Assembly (NCBI GenBank): GCA_004794655.1
Contig: SMMW01000056.1
Location: forward strand, 558,001 to 622,000
Origin: Marisa cornuarietis
Taxonomy: Eukaryota; Mollusca; Gastropoda; Architaenioglossa; Ampullariidae
Reading direction: 5' to 3'
DNA: 64,000 bases
The translations under genes were made by a program, and so were the position numbers. Below the pieces are notes generated by a model. It saw only the letters and a program-made list of their open reading frames with translations, ran no database searches and was not told the origin of the DNA. Below, piece by piece: positions 46,001 through 60,025 of the stretch (positions are counted from its first letter, which is position 1; every line of letters starts with the position of its first letter).

Positions 46001-48338
46001 TTGGGCAACATGATATGAGAAAAACTTGACCTCGAGAAAACTGATATGCAGATCAGTTGAGATAGGTATGAAAACCTTGCACAAAAATTGCCATTTTATT
46101 GCCAAGTGGAATCAAAATGATATTGGATACAGGACAAGCTGTTTTAAATTTCTCCTTGTGCCATCTAGGCTTCTTTGTTATCCTCAGGTAGAGTATTCTT
46201 TGTTAACATGTGGGTACCTGTTTCCATATATTTTTACAGCTAGTGGAATTTTTGTTTATTGTTTTTTGCCACTTGAAGATGGCATTAAGGACTTTGAATG
46301 TTTGCAGTGCCTGGTTTGAAAATGTGCTGAGGCATTAGGCTCATTATGCAGATGGGGTAAACTAAATTCATATCTTTTTCATTAGCTTATGGGTTTTGAG
46401 GGTGGAGATGTAGACACACACAAGGGGCAGCATACTCTACCTCTCTCAAATTCGGAATCAATTTACCTCAATGCAATGTGTATGTCTGATTTGCAAGGCC
46501 TTAAAAATGTCTCACATGGCCTTCCATGTTCCTTCTATGCTTCATTGAGTCAGTCGAGTGTTTTGATGCTACCTTCAAGCATCCTATGGGAACAGGCTGG
46601 TGTAGACTTTACCATACATCATGTGAGGATTATTTTGAAGTCAACTTAAACATAGTCTTGGCAGCAGCTGGTTGAGGTTTTTTTTTCCCCAGATTCTGTA
46701 ATTTCTGTATGTCTCATGTTAAGCCATCAGACGTTCACACAACTTTTGTATTAAGTGCCAGGCATTTACCAAAACACTTGTTAGTACACACAATTATCTT
46801 CTCTTAAACCAGCTGTATGCCCTTCTCAGGCTACCCTGTATAAAATTTGTTTTATTTGTTTAAAAAAGAGCTTATAGTGCCTAATGAAGAAAGCTCCAAT
46901 TTTTGTCTTTTAACACTTGCATTTTCTTTTGTTTTCTGTTCTTCAGTTTTGTCCTCTCTCTCTGCCTCTGTCTCTGTGGGTGTGCACATGTATCCTCTAT
47001 GTTGGCAAGAGCATTGGAATGATGGATTTTGTCTCCCAGCTTTGATATCTCACTCCTACAGTACAGTATAGGTAAAAACCTCATCTCACAGAGTTTTGTT
47101 GGGTCTTCAAGTTGTTTGCCATATCTGATGTTAACAGATGTACAGAAAATGCTGATAACGAATGAATTGGTGTGTTATCAGCTCTGTCACTGTTTGTCTG
47201 AGAACCCCTCTTTCTGTATGTCAGTACAAAACTCATGCCTTCACCATTCACAGACTCTACTTAGCATGTCTGCATTTAAATGTGTCTTGAAGGATTTCTC
47301 ACGTGTGAATGTTGCCCCCTTTCCACACGGGTGCAGCAGGCGCTGTCATATGTCTTACGTGTCTCTTCACTGACTGCTAATATCTTGCCACTTCTACCTC
47401 ACATTAACAGAATTACTACACCCTCTTGTAAAGTTGCCTGCTGCATGTAAACCTTTGAGGAATTGAGGGGGAAAATGAGTGATATCAGCAGTAGTGTTTT
47501 ACTTATATGGTTTGCATGATGTTGAGATTGCTGACAATATTTACAGCAAAGTACTTTGTTATTGTAAGGAATAGTTTTTTTCCTCCAGATGCCAATGAAA
47601 TTTCTGTTGTGAGTTATTATTTTGAGTGGCCTTTTATGGAGGGATTGATTAGGGATGAGGAGGGAGGCAATGCCGCCAGGCCATGATCAAGCCATACCTA
47701 CTATCATTTCTGCATGCATAAGGCAGTAACTGTGCAAGGTGCATTATGTTAGCTTCTTGTAACTTTTACCTGGTCTTTCAGAGCCAGCCTGATTTCCACA
47801 GTTTCTTATGTTGTAAAATTTTGATCCAAATTCCTAGAACATATTTCTTTTGCACTTTGGAAAATAAACATATCCACTAATAAGTATAGTTTATATTTAG
47901 CAACCTGGTCACATCGTTGAAGGTGATCAGCAGTGAATAGCTGAAAAACTGAACTTTAGTTTTGAAAAGTTATATTGGTTTTTAGCCCTGTTTTTAATAT
48001 AGACATCAGTAATAACTCTACATATTTGGGGACGAAGAAGAAAAGCGAGTACTGCACTCTGCATCTTTTTTCAGGAAAGAGTAGGATTAGTACATTGTGT
48101 TAATGGTTCACATGTATTTTTGACTAGTTGTGTAGCGAGTAATAGAAGAGTTTTTCTAGAGATTTGGAGAGTTTCCTGCTGAACCCTTATCGAAAAACCA
48201 GTATTAAAATCTATTTACTGTTTCATAAATTTGTAAGCCAATGCAGCCAGAAAGTACAAGTTGTTTATGACAGTTCTTAGGCAGCTGTTTTGTAGGGCTA
48301 GAAGAGGCTATAGTCATTACCCTTTTACACATGCGGAA
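43001..48338. other. downstream flank of receptor gene, possible extended 3' UTR
   Basis: AT- and T-rich sequence with no exon homology and unusually few recognisable interspersed repeats. It contains AATAAA at 43242, 45265, 45692 and 47863. It could be a long 3' untranslated region of the receptor or plain intergenic DNA. Confidence 0.3.
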
Positions 48339-48576
48339 GCGGATTTTTTTTTCCCAAGACAGGGACGGGGCGGAAATTCAGCCAATCGGAGTGCCGGTCT
48401 ATGTTATTTTGTCAGAGGTTTGGGGTAGGGTTAGGGTTTGGGGTAGGGTTAGGTTTAGGTTTAGTTTATTAGGTACAATTGGGCAATTGAGTGGAGCAAG
48501 CAGTCGGCGGCATATTTTGCGTGCACTCCGATTGGCTGAATTTCCACCATCCCTGTCTTGGGAAAAATAATTCCGC
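48339..48576. mobile_element. MITE, 238 bp, with telomere-like core
   Basis: Arms of about 55 bases (48339-48394 and 48523-48576) are inverted copies, containing CCCAAGACAGGG and CAGCCAATCGGAGTGC. The core has GGTAGGGTTAGGG-type repeats (48421-48470). No transposase frame is present. No clear target duplication was found, so the exact ends are uncertain. Confidence 0.7.
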
Positions 48577-51500
48577 CATCCAGAAAGTGAAGCCATCTTG
48601 AAGCATATTATTTTGACTCTATCAGCATTATTCAGGATGCTTCTCAGTTATGCATGTCTGTGTTTGTATAGACATATACATATAGTAAGATCATCACATG
48701 TCTCTAATTAACTTGTGTGGCAGCTTGGTGGAGTGGATGTTCTGTTGAAATATCATGCTAGATGTAACTGTGAACTTCAGAAGATAGGTTTTCCAACCTT
48801 GTTGTTGGGCTTGTTTTTGCTGTTATGTGTGTCAGTCATTACTATCAAGGTTCACTGACTCTTGGCATTTATGTTTTAAAAGATGTTTGTCAAAGAATTC
48901 TTGGATGTCCTTCCGTTCTTCGACACTTTAGAGACAAGAACTTTGGTCTGCTGCAATTTTTAAAATTTTGTGATTTCAGTTTGTGGCCATTGAGTCAAGG
49001 TTGATGCACTCCATGGTGATTAGCCGGTTTCCGCATTCATTGGTGTATTATGACTCCAGCAATTGCTTTTGTGCATTAGGCTTTTGTGGTGTTTTGCTTA
49101 CATGCCATGCACTTAACATGTTAGAGAAATGTTTACATGATGTATAGCTTTAAATAGTTTGTACTTGTCTCTTCACTAGTGACATGCTTCTTAGCAGTTG
49201 ACTATTGCATCTACAGGGAAACTCTCAAGTCTTGTAGATGTGGGTAGGGTAAGACTGTTGTATCACATATCATTCAAGGAATGCAGATTGGCAGACTGTG
49301 GCTCCTTTGTTCTCTGTTTCCTGATGAAAGTATTTCCTTATGTTGCATGGATGACTTGAAAACGTAGTTACATATAGAGCATAATATTATACATGCATCA
49401 GACTTTGCCCAGAACATCTCAAGACCCCATCTCTCTCTTTCTTTCTTTTTTTTAAAAATCATAGCATAGTGTATATCTGTCTAGTGTTCAGTAGCAAGTG
49501 TGCTACCTGCATGTGTATGGATTCAAGTTTTGTAATTCCTTACAAAAGAGGAAAGTGATCCTAGTAAATGTTTGTTCATAGATGGGGAACAGCAGAAGGA
49601 CACTTTGGCCATTTTTTCTTAGAACAGAATTAGAGATCATTTTCTTGTTTTCCACATCCTTGCTTTGTGGAAAAAAATCTTTAAGAAAGAAAATTGTGTT
49701 TTTGAATCTGCAAGTTTGTATTTTATTTTCTTGGATTTTGTCCTTGAAGCCAGTGTCGTTGGTATCCCATGAGTGATTAGAAGTGAATGCATGTAGTCGA
49801 GTGTTCAGAAAACTAGTTTTGGTGCACGAGCATTGTTGGCATTGAACCGGTGAGTGCAAACGGAAGGGAGAAGACGCAAATTTGAGATTGCTGTTCTTCT
49901 AGTCCGCACATATTTGGTTGTGTATTTTGGCAGATTGTCGTGCAGATTCAGGAGAAAACTGTAAAGATGGGGTGCAGAAAGAGCAGGAAATCGGACCACA
50001 CAAGTCACAGCTTGTTCACTTGATTAGCCTTCGTTTTCCATGTGCGTGTTTGTACGTTCGAATATCTCGCCCCTGCCAACCTTTCTTTTGGTTTTAGGCA
50101 TCACGCACTGTTCTCAAGCTTGTGAAGAAAAGACATGGATGTATGAACATGTATTTATAAACTTAGAATGAATGTTGCAGTGATTGAAACGAAGTGACTT
50201 TGCTTCATGAAGCTCTTCAGACGAAAAAGATGTAAAGAAACATGTTGAAACGTATAGATACTCGGGTTGAGTAGAATTATGTTATTCGTATGTTTGGGGG
50301 TGTATATGGTTGTAAATAGTTCGGACGCTACACAGTCGTTGCTTTTGTTTCAACAGCATGTACATAAAAAGAGGTTGCATTTGTCGTTGCTGTTGTTGTG
50401 TTGTCACCACGTTAATAGTCCTAGTGCAAAGCGTAGAATGCGATTAGGCGAACTCTTCTGGTTACCTTTTCATAAAGAGCTACACTGCAGCCTCCTGACC
50501 TCCCAAACCTGGCGATACTACAGCCAGAGACATCAATGATTTTGCTAGAACTATTAACCGAACAACCCTGTTAGTCACCCTTGTCTTCCTAGGGGGAGAC
50601 AGCCACGCGTTTGGACCCTTTCTGTTGCCCTGAGCTTGCCGAATGGCGATGTGCGATGAGCTGTGTTCACCGCAAGCACGTGCTGTTTTCAGTGAATGAG
50701 GGTCAAGGGAGGCTGGAGGTTGCGCGGTATTATTTTTTGCTTTGCTGCATTCAAGTTCTTTGTTCGTGACGGTGAGTGACATTCGACATAGTCTTTTAAC
50801 AAGGAACATTAAATGTGATTTTTAACTCTTTTTCGCGGTTCAGTTCTTCGTTGGTGATGCAAAAGACACAAATGGGTTGACAGTGTGTGACCTCACTGAT
50901 CGAAAGAAAAATGTTCAAATTCTTTAATATGAATGCATGTTTATGCGTGGGTGGTACCCTTAAGAACACTAGCACCGGCGTATTTTTTTGCTTGCATTTG
51001 CGGTAATTTACTAAATGCCACCTGGCAGAGAGAGTGTAGATGAAAAGAACCCAGAGGCTAGCATAAAGTGTCAATAAAGCCAAAACAAAATACTGCACAT
51101 ACAAGAGGTGCACGACAAATGTTTCCCAGTACATGTGCATCGCATGTTTATCACCATATACACACGCGTGGTTTAGCCACGAAGTTACCCGACTCCGTAG
51201 ACTAGCGCTCAGTCTGTTCCTTGCTGCTGCAAGTTGTGTTGTGACAGCAATAAAGAATAAATACAACTTTTTCTTGTTTTTTTTTATTGTTAATTTTATT
51301 TGGAGTATTTACGAAATCAGTTTGTGGGATGCAGAAACTTTAATTCGTCAATATCACAGTCATGCAATGTTATGAACAATAATAATTATCACCTTATAAC
51401 AGTACGATCATGCTTTAAGCCTCTAGACAGCCTTCTGAGTACAAGATGTCTTCGACTAACGGTCTGACCAGATTCCAGTCTTTTTGATGAATTCTAAACA

Positions 51501-52027
51501 TAAAACAATTCACGAAGCCAGCTCTGGGCAATCACAACAAATGTGTGTGTGTGTGTGTGTGAGAGAGAGAATGAAGAAGTTATACATGCTTGGATGCATA
51601 AACCTTCCCGTATTTACAAATTAAATTAATGGACAATTTGTGTGTGTGTGCTCGCGCGCGCAGCATATACGAAAGTGTCATGCAACAGTCCTAGAGCAAG
51701 GCAAGGTGTAGCTATTCTCGCTAACAAACGAAATAGCTACAGCCCACAGCAGGATTTGCGAAATCGCCCCATCCCTATCTTACTTCTCCTTTCATCGAAC
51801 GTCTGATAACGCCGACGACAATGTGTTTTACGATAGTGCAAAAGCTAGTGCACGTGATGAACAGAGTCGCTTGCCATCGGTCAGTCATATTACTGGCCCG
51901 TTCGTTCTCTGCAGTCTCGTGCATGCATACTCACCTGCTTGAATCTGCTGTCTTGCAATGAACAATCTTTCCCAACCCAGACAAACTTATTTACCTTAAA
52001 TCCTCTTATTTACACTGAAAATCCTTA
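48577..52027. other. non-coding flank
   Basis: No exon, domain or RNA gene recognised. A double AATAAAGAATAAAT at 51249-51262, followed by a T-rich tract, is a plausible + strand polyadenylation site, but I see no exon for it. TG/GA microsatellites occur near 51542-51570 and TG near 51640. Confidence 0.35.
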
Positions 52028-52260
52028 TGAATGATGATGATGATGATGTCAATTTGTAATGAGCAGGTATCCATTAAGAATGCTCATTGCGCAGCCAAAA
52101 CAAAATAAAAAATAAAGGAAATAAATAAACACCAGGAAAGTAAAAGTAAAGGTAAAAAATAAAGACAGAAGTGTTGCTTGGTTGTTTAAGTTAAAGTCCA
52201 TCTTAAATAAACAGATGGGTCTTCAGTCTTTTTCGAAACATGGTTGGTGAGATGATGGTA
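52028..52260 (-). mobile_element. LINE 3' end, fourth copy of the 32186-32937 family
   Basis: A (GAT)n tail followed by AGCAGGTATCCATTAAGAAT and TCTTCAGTCTTTTTCGAAAC matches the reverse strand of the LINE end at 32700-32937. Only the last 230 bases are present. It lies 80 bases beyond the candidate CCDC33 polyadenylation signal. Confidence 0.8.
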
Positions 52261-52338
52261 TCTCACTCTTCAACACACTAGTTTTCTCCACTGCTTCGTG
52301 TGAAGAGCACTGGTTCTGTTGAAATGTGACTTTTATGT

Positions 52339-52344
52339 TTTATT
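52339..52344 (-). terminator. candidate CCDC33 polyadenylation signal
   Basis: AATAAA on the reverse strand, 285 bases after the putative stop codon at 52629. It would give a 3' untranslated region of about 300 bases. Confidence 0.4.
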
Positions 52345-52628
52345 AAACGCTTCAATGAGATGTTTATGTTTTATGAGACGGCCTACAACGGGGAAAATTC
52401 AAGTGACAAGATTCCTAAAGCTAACAGCAGGGATGTTCATGAAAGTCCTTGACTGACTGGTCACGGAGGGGAATTAAAGTTCCGCTGCAGCCACCACTCT
52501 CTTCAAGTCAGGATCCAAAGATCGTAATAAGATTTGTAGTCCAAGTAATATCACTTTGTGGCCTACAAAAAGTTTGTTATCATCTCGACCATTCGAGAAT
52601 TCCATGTAGCTCAGCCATCTTGATATCG

Positions 52629-55600
52629 TCAGGGCCTCAGGTTCAGTCGTGGTAGGTGGCGTGGTACGTCGAGGCTACTGTTCTGGCGACAAAAAAAAGA
52701 TGCGACTTAGTGACATCTTGAACGTTTGACAAAATGAAAGTATCCAGTGTCTATGCTTACATGGTGGTGGTTGACGGTGTAGTGATGACATTAACAAAGT
52801 AGCGAACACGCACCTCTGCACACTCGCGCATGCGCACCTCTTAGCAAACAGGTTCTCAGCTTAACCCATGTTTTTAAAGCAGAGGGAGTGAGGCGACACG
52901 GAACCTACCAGCAGAGGATAGTCGTGGAGAACCAGGCCCCCAGAACGACCGAAGCCATTGTCAGTCTCGCTCATGCGGATCTGCAGGTCAGCTCGTTCCC
53001 GGCCCCACTGGCGGGCGTTGTCAGCCAGCTGCACACCCACGACAGGGTTTGTAAATAGTCATCGTGTGAATAATCATCATGTAAGCAGTCGTCATGTGAA
53101 TAACGGTCGCGTGACTTAGCCAGTTACCAGAAATTAGTGGGTTGGTCGGCCAGCTTGCCGCAACGCATGTGTCCGTCATGGACTCGATAGGCCATATGGA
53201 CTCTATAGTACCACGTGTTCATCCGTCCACACACGCATACAACATCTTAGTTGTCAAACCTGTTTTTCCAATGACATGATGCGGCCTTCAGATCGCTCCA
53301 AAGCCTGGTACAGCTCCAGCTTCTCAAGGTCCTCGCCAGCTCTGCCGCCTCTGTTTAACTGCTCCTGTTCGCAACATGTGGATTCCCGTTGTTATTAACT
53401 CTGTTGCTATTAACTACTGTGGTAGGTGTAGTAATTATCTAATTGCTCCTTAAGGGACATAAATGACCTTCTCTGGAAGCATACAGCCCATTAATATCTT
53501 CTGTAAGCAGAGTTTTGGCTGACCGCTTTTATTTCTGTAACACCAGTGGTCGTTATAGAGCGCGAACACCGTCAGTTGCTACTGCTAAGGTCTGCGACAC
53601 CTACTTTGTCAACACTTTGATTTTGTGATTAGTTGTCACTGATTTCATTGGTATTTTGAACGCTTGTGGATAGTGTTCCTGTTGTCTTGTTTATCTTTAT
53701 GACTGTCTATTACTGATGGCGCTGCCACGCCAAGGCTGTTCCCGGTGTCACGATCTATTGCTTTGCCTAAGCTACCACTTTGCCTCTCACAGTGCGCATG
53801 CGCAGGGGTCAACAGATCATGTCCACCACATGACGGGTTTGTCATATTCTGGAAAGGTTAGCGAGCATTTTAAGCTATGCAGTACATATTCATAAACGTA
53901 TGTATTTTATTACATCTTGTAACTGTGTATAGTATGTAGTGTGGAAATAAAGAATGAAATCTAAGTAGTCAAAACGACTGAATTACTTCCCTTGACTTCT
54001 ATGTACGATCGGTCATTTGTATCGCTAAACGACAATAACAGCCGTGTAATTACTTCACATAACACATTTTGTTCAAACTAATTAAAAATCAGTCTGTGTG
54101 GACTATATTAGGACGCTATAATACTATACAATGCCCCCCTGCGCATGCGCACTATGAGAGGCAAAGTGGTAGCTTAGGCAAAGCCATAGATCTTGACACC
54201 GGCATTATTTACAGAGTAGAGAAGAGTTATCACCCCATTGAAATCATTACCGGCCTAAGTTTAAATGACACCAATCTCACCCGTATTTCCTCTATTTGTT
54301 GACGCAGTCGCTTGTTCTCCTCTATCAATGCCGCATTAGCCTCAGAGTTCATATCTGTTTCAACACACATAAACTGTGTCACTTTCTTTGACAACAGGAA
54401 TACAAACTTCATTAACTTTCTACTTTTCACAAGCTCGGCTGCCTGTGCAAATAAATGTACATTCCACGCCTTGCAAGCTTTATCTTATTTTTTTCCATTT
54501 CTCTCTGTTCGTATATGCGAACATTTACAGGCACGCGTGCGCGTGTGTGCGTGCGTGCCTGATGTGAATGATTGTGATAGGATTCAGCTATTACTTTACG
54601 TTGAATCAGATAAATGCTATAAAAATTGTATGCATTATAGTTTTATAACAGATAGATGCATCTGTGTATGAAGCCATGAAAATTTACACGAAAAACATTT
54701 TCAAACCAGAGAGGTGTACCTTTAGCAGACTGCGTCTTGTCCCTTTGCTTTTCAAGTATTCTCTCCATTTTCTCGATGACCTTCTCTTGATTTTTGCAAG
54801 TATCTTCTAGGTGGCGTACCCTGGTGACCTTTTCTTGCAATCTTTGTAGTAGTTCTTGTTGACTTGCATGGGCATGGGACATACGCAGATACTCTTTTTC
54901 TTTGTCGTTTTTCTGCAATGGTTAGGCCAGACACTTACACCATGTATCCTTCTCACAAATACAGACACACATGGGGGAAGAGGTGGAGTAAAGGGAGGGG
55001 AGAAAGAGAGAGGGTAAGGGGGAAAAAGAAGAAAATAAAACAAAGCCATACTCTGAGATTAATTTTCACTTTTCATTTAAAATGTTACAAAAATGTGATG
55101 CTCTAAAAGCAATGCATGAACAGGACAGCACGACCGCAAGATCTTTCTGTAACAGAAGTTCTGTTTCATGTTCTTTATGTAAAGACACCTTCGTGACCCT
55201 GGATAATCTTTCGTGAATCATTAATTGCAGACTCCCACGTGTCAGCGATTCTTAAGCTGCTGTATCGACTTATGTTGCCTTTTATCGCGGACCAGTCTGC
55301 ATCAGAGCCACTGCATGTGATATGCTGTTATAAATAAGAAGGGAAGGGATGTACTACCAAAGGCGGGTAAAAAAGGTTAAAAAAAAGGACATTTTCGAGT
55401 TCTAGGGTGACTAATACATTCACTAGGTGTAGAAATTTTAAAATCTCTGTACTGATGAGTGATGAGCAGTGGTCGGTCGTCGCACTTATGAGATGTAGTG
55501 GCCTCAGATTCACGCAAAATGTCAGCTTACCTTGATCAGATCATTCTGCAGTTTCTGCACCTTGTCTTTGTACACCTTGAGCTCCGTTGTCTGGGCTGCC

Positions 55601-56397
55601 AGCTTCTGCTTCAGGGCAGCTGCAAGCAATGTAAATAGATGATAATCTTACATTGGTTGCTTCAGGTTGGTTGATAAGTTATTAAAGCTACGGCTGAAGG
55701 AGGGAAGTGGGGAAGAAGTGAGAAGGAAAATGAAGAATTACCACGAGACGGTTAGCCCTACGAACAGGTGTAGCATTCAGAGGAAATTATGTTTGCCTCG
55801 CGTCGAGATTTGCTCTTTTACTTATTCTGTCCCCTTTACACCCTGATATCATACATCTCGAGGTATTCGTTTGTGTTTGCAGACAGGGAATGTTTTTAAA
55901 CGCCATAAGCTCCTTCATCGGGGGAGGGGGTACGTGCATCACCACCACCATCGTCGTCGTCGTCGTCGCCAGTTTGTGGCAGATCGTGCCTCACTGCTAC
56001 CCATCACACTTCCCCTCACCGTATCTGGCGGTCAACTCTGGCTTGGCAAGGGCGTCGAGCTCCGACGAGTCAATGATGAGGCGCGTGGCATCACTGTAGT
56101 TGCCCAGCTCCAGGCGAAGTTTGCTGTTGGTGCCCTCCAGCTCCCGGATGGTGGTGCGTAGCGACAGGATGTCATGTCCCATGCGCTGCACGGCCTGCCG
56201 GTAGCTGTCGATCTCGCGCAGCTGCTGGTCCATCACCGACATGGATGTGTGTTCCAGGTCCGTGGGCAGCCTGGACACGAGTGGCATCATACGCACCGTC
56301 ATTAGGAGCTGGGGGAAGTTTTCTGTCGCGTAATAGGTGTGCCCTCCTGCCAGCCGCTATCCCATTTTTTTCTATTTTCTTTCTCACACGCACGCAC

Positions 56398-56466
<69 letters not shown>

Positions 56467-59400
56467 GGGCATAATCACCATCGTCGTCGAAATCACCTCA
56501 TCAAGTTTTATCATTTCGTTAAAAATTCATTAGCCTTTCATTTCGTTGAACGCGTTTTAACATTTTGCATATCCTTCATAATTGTCTTCAGATTTTTAAA
56601 TCAATCAGTAATAAGCAAAAAGATAATTATTTAATTAATTTAATTAATATTATATTTATTTTATTGTAAAACTTTTATTTAGTTTCTAGTAGATTTAATT
56701 TCAATTATATTAATCTTTTTTGTAGCCCTTCTCGGGAAAGAAACAGCACAGCCCCAATTACCTCGTTTGTCTGGTAGTCGGGGCTACTGTGGTACCTCGG
56801 GTACGACCAGGCTCTCTGTCGTGGTTGATGCTGGGTTCGGTGAAGATATAGCGGTACTCGGGTAGAATGGTCTCCATGGCATCATAAGGTGGCATCTCGC
56901 CGTCTTTGATTGGCTGCAAGATGCACAAGATTTAACAAGTCGCATTTATCTTTGGATTTTCCACATCTACTGCTACTTAGTAGTTTAACTAGTCTTGTGT
57001 TGTCATTTCCATAGATGTAAGAAGTGGGTGCAGAAGTGTACAGTTCCAACCATCTTTGATGTACCGAATGCACCGAAATAGAATATTTTTTCACGTTTTG
57101 ATGAGCAGGGTTCCAAACATGCGTTCTGTCGGCTTCAGTGAGCAGGCTTGAGAACACATGTGTTCTGTACTTCAATGACCAGGGTTTAGAATGCATAAAA
57201 TTCTATTACTGTGAAACGCAAACATTTATTTTTTTATAAAAACACTGTGCTGAATATATAACCAAAAAGAAAGTGTAATAATAAGCAAGCCCTTTCAGAT
57301 AATTATAATACTCAAACCTGCACTCACATGCATATTACATCCCTCCCACCCCGCACCCTTACACATAAACGCGCGAGCGCAAACATACATATAGGTATAC
57401 ACAACAAAACACATAGTCAACTGTGCGCATGTTGTGATGCATTAACGAACACGCTTATAGGAGGGAGACGGAGAGAGTTTTATAGCGGTGTTGACAATGT
57501 CACATCCTTTCTATTTATTTATGCATCGCTTTCCTCTTCAAGCAAAGTCAATATGGTTGTCAACTGTTTGAAAGATGTATGCTTTCTGAAGCAAGCGCCC
57601 AGAAAAACGAAGAGGATGTTAACAATACACGGAAAACATATGGCTGCCATATTCTCCAAATAAGACTAACCTCGCAGTCCTTTTGGCTCGACAGAAAGGC
57701 AGCCAATAAATTTTCTAAACGAGAGCTCATAGCTGGTTGTCTTGACAACGAGGTACTTTCACGTCAAGGATTGAGGGTCCAACGTCAAATAAATATCCAG
57801 AATGTAGCTCCCGTTCATTGATTGAGTGGCATTCAATTCCAGGTAACGAACTCGGGGTTTCCATCCCGGAAACACAGGCGCACGTGCCGCGAGTATCGAA
57901 GAGATGCGGAGAGTGAAGGCAACTCACGGAGAAAATCTAATAGCGGCTTGAGGGAGCTATTTCGGCCTCTGGTCAGGTTCGAGCCCTACTCGTAATGAGC
58001 GATTCCCCAAAAAAGAAAGTTTGTTTGGACGAATTCTGTCGAGTTAAAGGTCTTGCCAAGATGAAGTAGAAAGGTCTATCTAATAACACTCCCAAAACCC
58101 GAGCTCCGAGTAATTACGTGCTGATCACGTATGCAGAAGAGTTCTAAGCACAACATCCGACGTACCAGCTGCTGAATAGCTGCGCTCACAAGCACACATC
58201 CACAACATCCGCTGAATAGTTTGAGATCAATGGAATATCTGTTATACATTAATAAAGAATAGTAGCCAAAACCCACCTAAACATTAGAGATCGCGCAGAT
58301 CCTTTAAGTAGAGGATATCGAGAAATGAATTATTTCCATTGTTAGGACGAATGTATAAAGCTTTAGCTTAAAGACCGTACATGCGTTCGTGCATGCAAGC
58401 CTTTTCTTTGTACATGTATCAGCCTCATTGCCCCTGGCCGCAGCCGTCCAAGCATCCAGTCACGCGAAGTGTTTTAGGTGACACCTGCAGAAGGTCAGGC
58501 CAGATGCATTATTGACGGCTTCCAGTGCACCGTGCCTTCAGCACCAAAGCGACGACATGTCCTGGGTGCATGTGTGGCTATGCAACAGCACGTAGATCAT
58601 CAGAAATGTGCCAGACAGAGAGGCGTTTCCTATTATCCTAGCTGTCTAATACCAGTGTCATTAGTGAGCTGAGCTCACGCACTTGACCCGGCATGTCTTT
58701 CTGACTTGACTAGACAAAAATTAAGATTTCAACAATTCTCAAGTCAGTTGGGGTAAGGGTGACTTGAAAAAAAACATGTAACTCTGATAACACTAGGAAT
58801 GGAGTAAGAATACGACTCTTCTTGGGACAATTTAAATATGGACGACATAAAAAACTACTCCTCTGTTGTCAGAAAAAATGATGGTACATCAGAAATATCA
58901 AAGATGAACAAAGCAAAATTAAAAGTAGAAAACAAATTACAAAAATATGCAACTTTTATCCTTTAAGTATTTCTGTGGTAATTAAATGATTGGAGACTGG
59001 TAGTCTTACTAAGGTATATTAAAAATCCTTGTTTAAGATGCACCCTTACTACATAAAAAACTGATACACTAGAAATGCCAAAGTTGGAAAAAACATCACC
59101 AGAAGCGGTCATAAATTACTGAGAGGTAGCAAATCTTCTCGCCAAAGTAGGCTCATTAAAATGAGGATCTGAGACTGGAGTAGTGTTTACTGAGTAGGTA
59201 AGTTACCCAGTTCCAAAGAAGTACAGGCGGTGAGTCATATAGGTTTACCTGAGTCCACGAAAACATCATCTTTTTCACACTGGAACTAAAGTACTGTGTT
59301 AGGAAATGCCTGCCTAATGATTCTGAGCATGCTTTACTGATAATATATATATATATATATATTTGTTTCCTGGTAATGCCAAATGCTACAGTGCAGCCTT

Positions 59401-59899
59401 AGATGATGTGAATGTACTACTGCTATGTATGTGCATATTTATGTGTCTCGTAACTCTGTTGCTGTATTCACTGTCAGTACATGTTCCACTGGGCTCTTTT
59501 TCCTTCTCCTCCTGTTCGGCATTCCATAGGCACAGATATTCAACACAACTGCTAGCGATACTTTCACTGTGCAAGGACTACATTTGTTGAAAGTCTGTGT
59601 TAGTATGTGCTGTGATAACTTGTACTGTTGAGTACTCGTACGATACGAATAATACTGATCTTCATGATGTGATTATTATGGATGCTAATACTGAGCTAAT
59701 AAAGTTAACTATTTTCATAGACAGATGCCTCATTTTAATGTTAGAAATGCTCAGCTTTCAGTAGTACGATGGCTGGACAAAATAAACTAAAAAAACAACA
59801 AATAATATTGTAGCGAGCAGAAAAAAATATTTCTGTTCCCTTCGGGACTTTTCACTCTCTACCAGCCCCCCATCTCTTTCAAATTATCTCTCTTTTACA

Positions 59900-59955
<56 letters not shown>

Positions 59956-59987
59956 TATATCTACTCTTACACACTACACACCCACTT

Positions 59988-60025
<38 letters not shown>

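Noticed and set aside
56172..56634. Cys-Val and Thr-His repeat proteins on both strands
   Set aside because: They are translations of the CA microsatellite and an out-of-frame reading of a CCDC33 exon.
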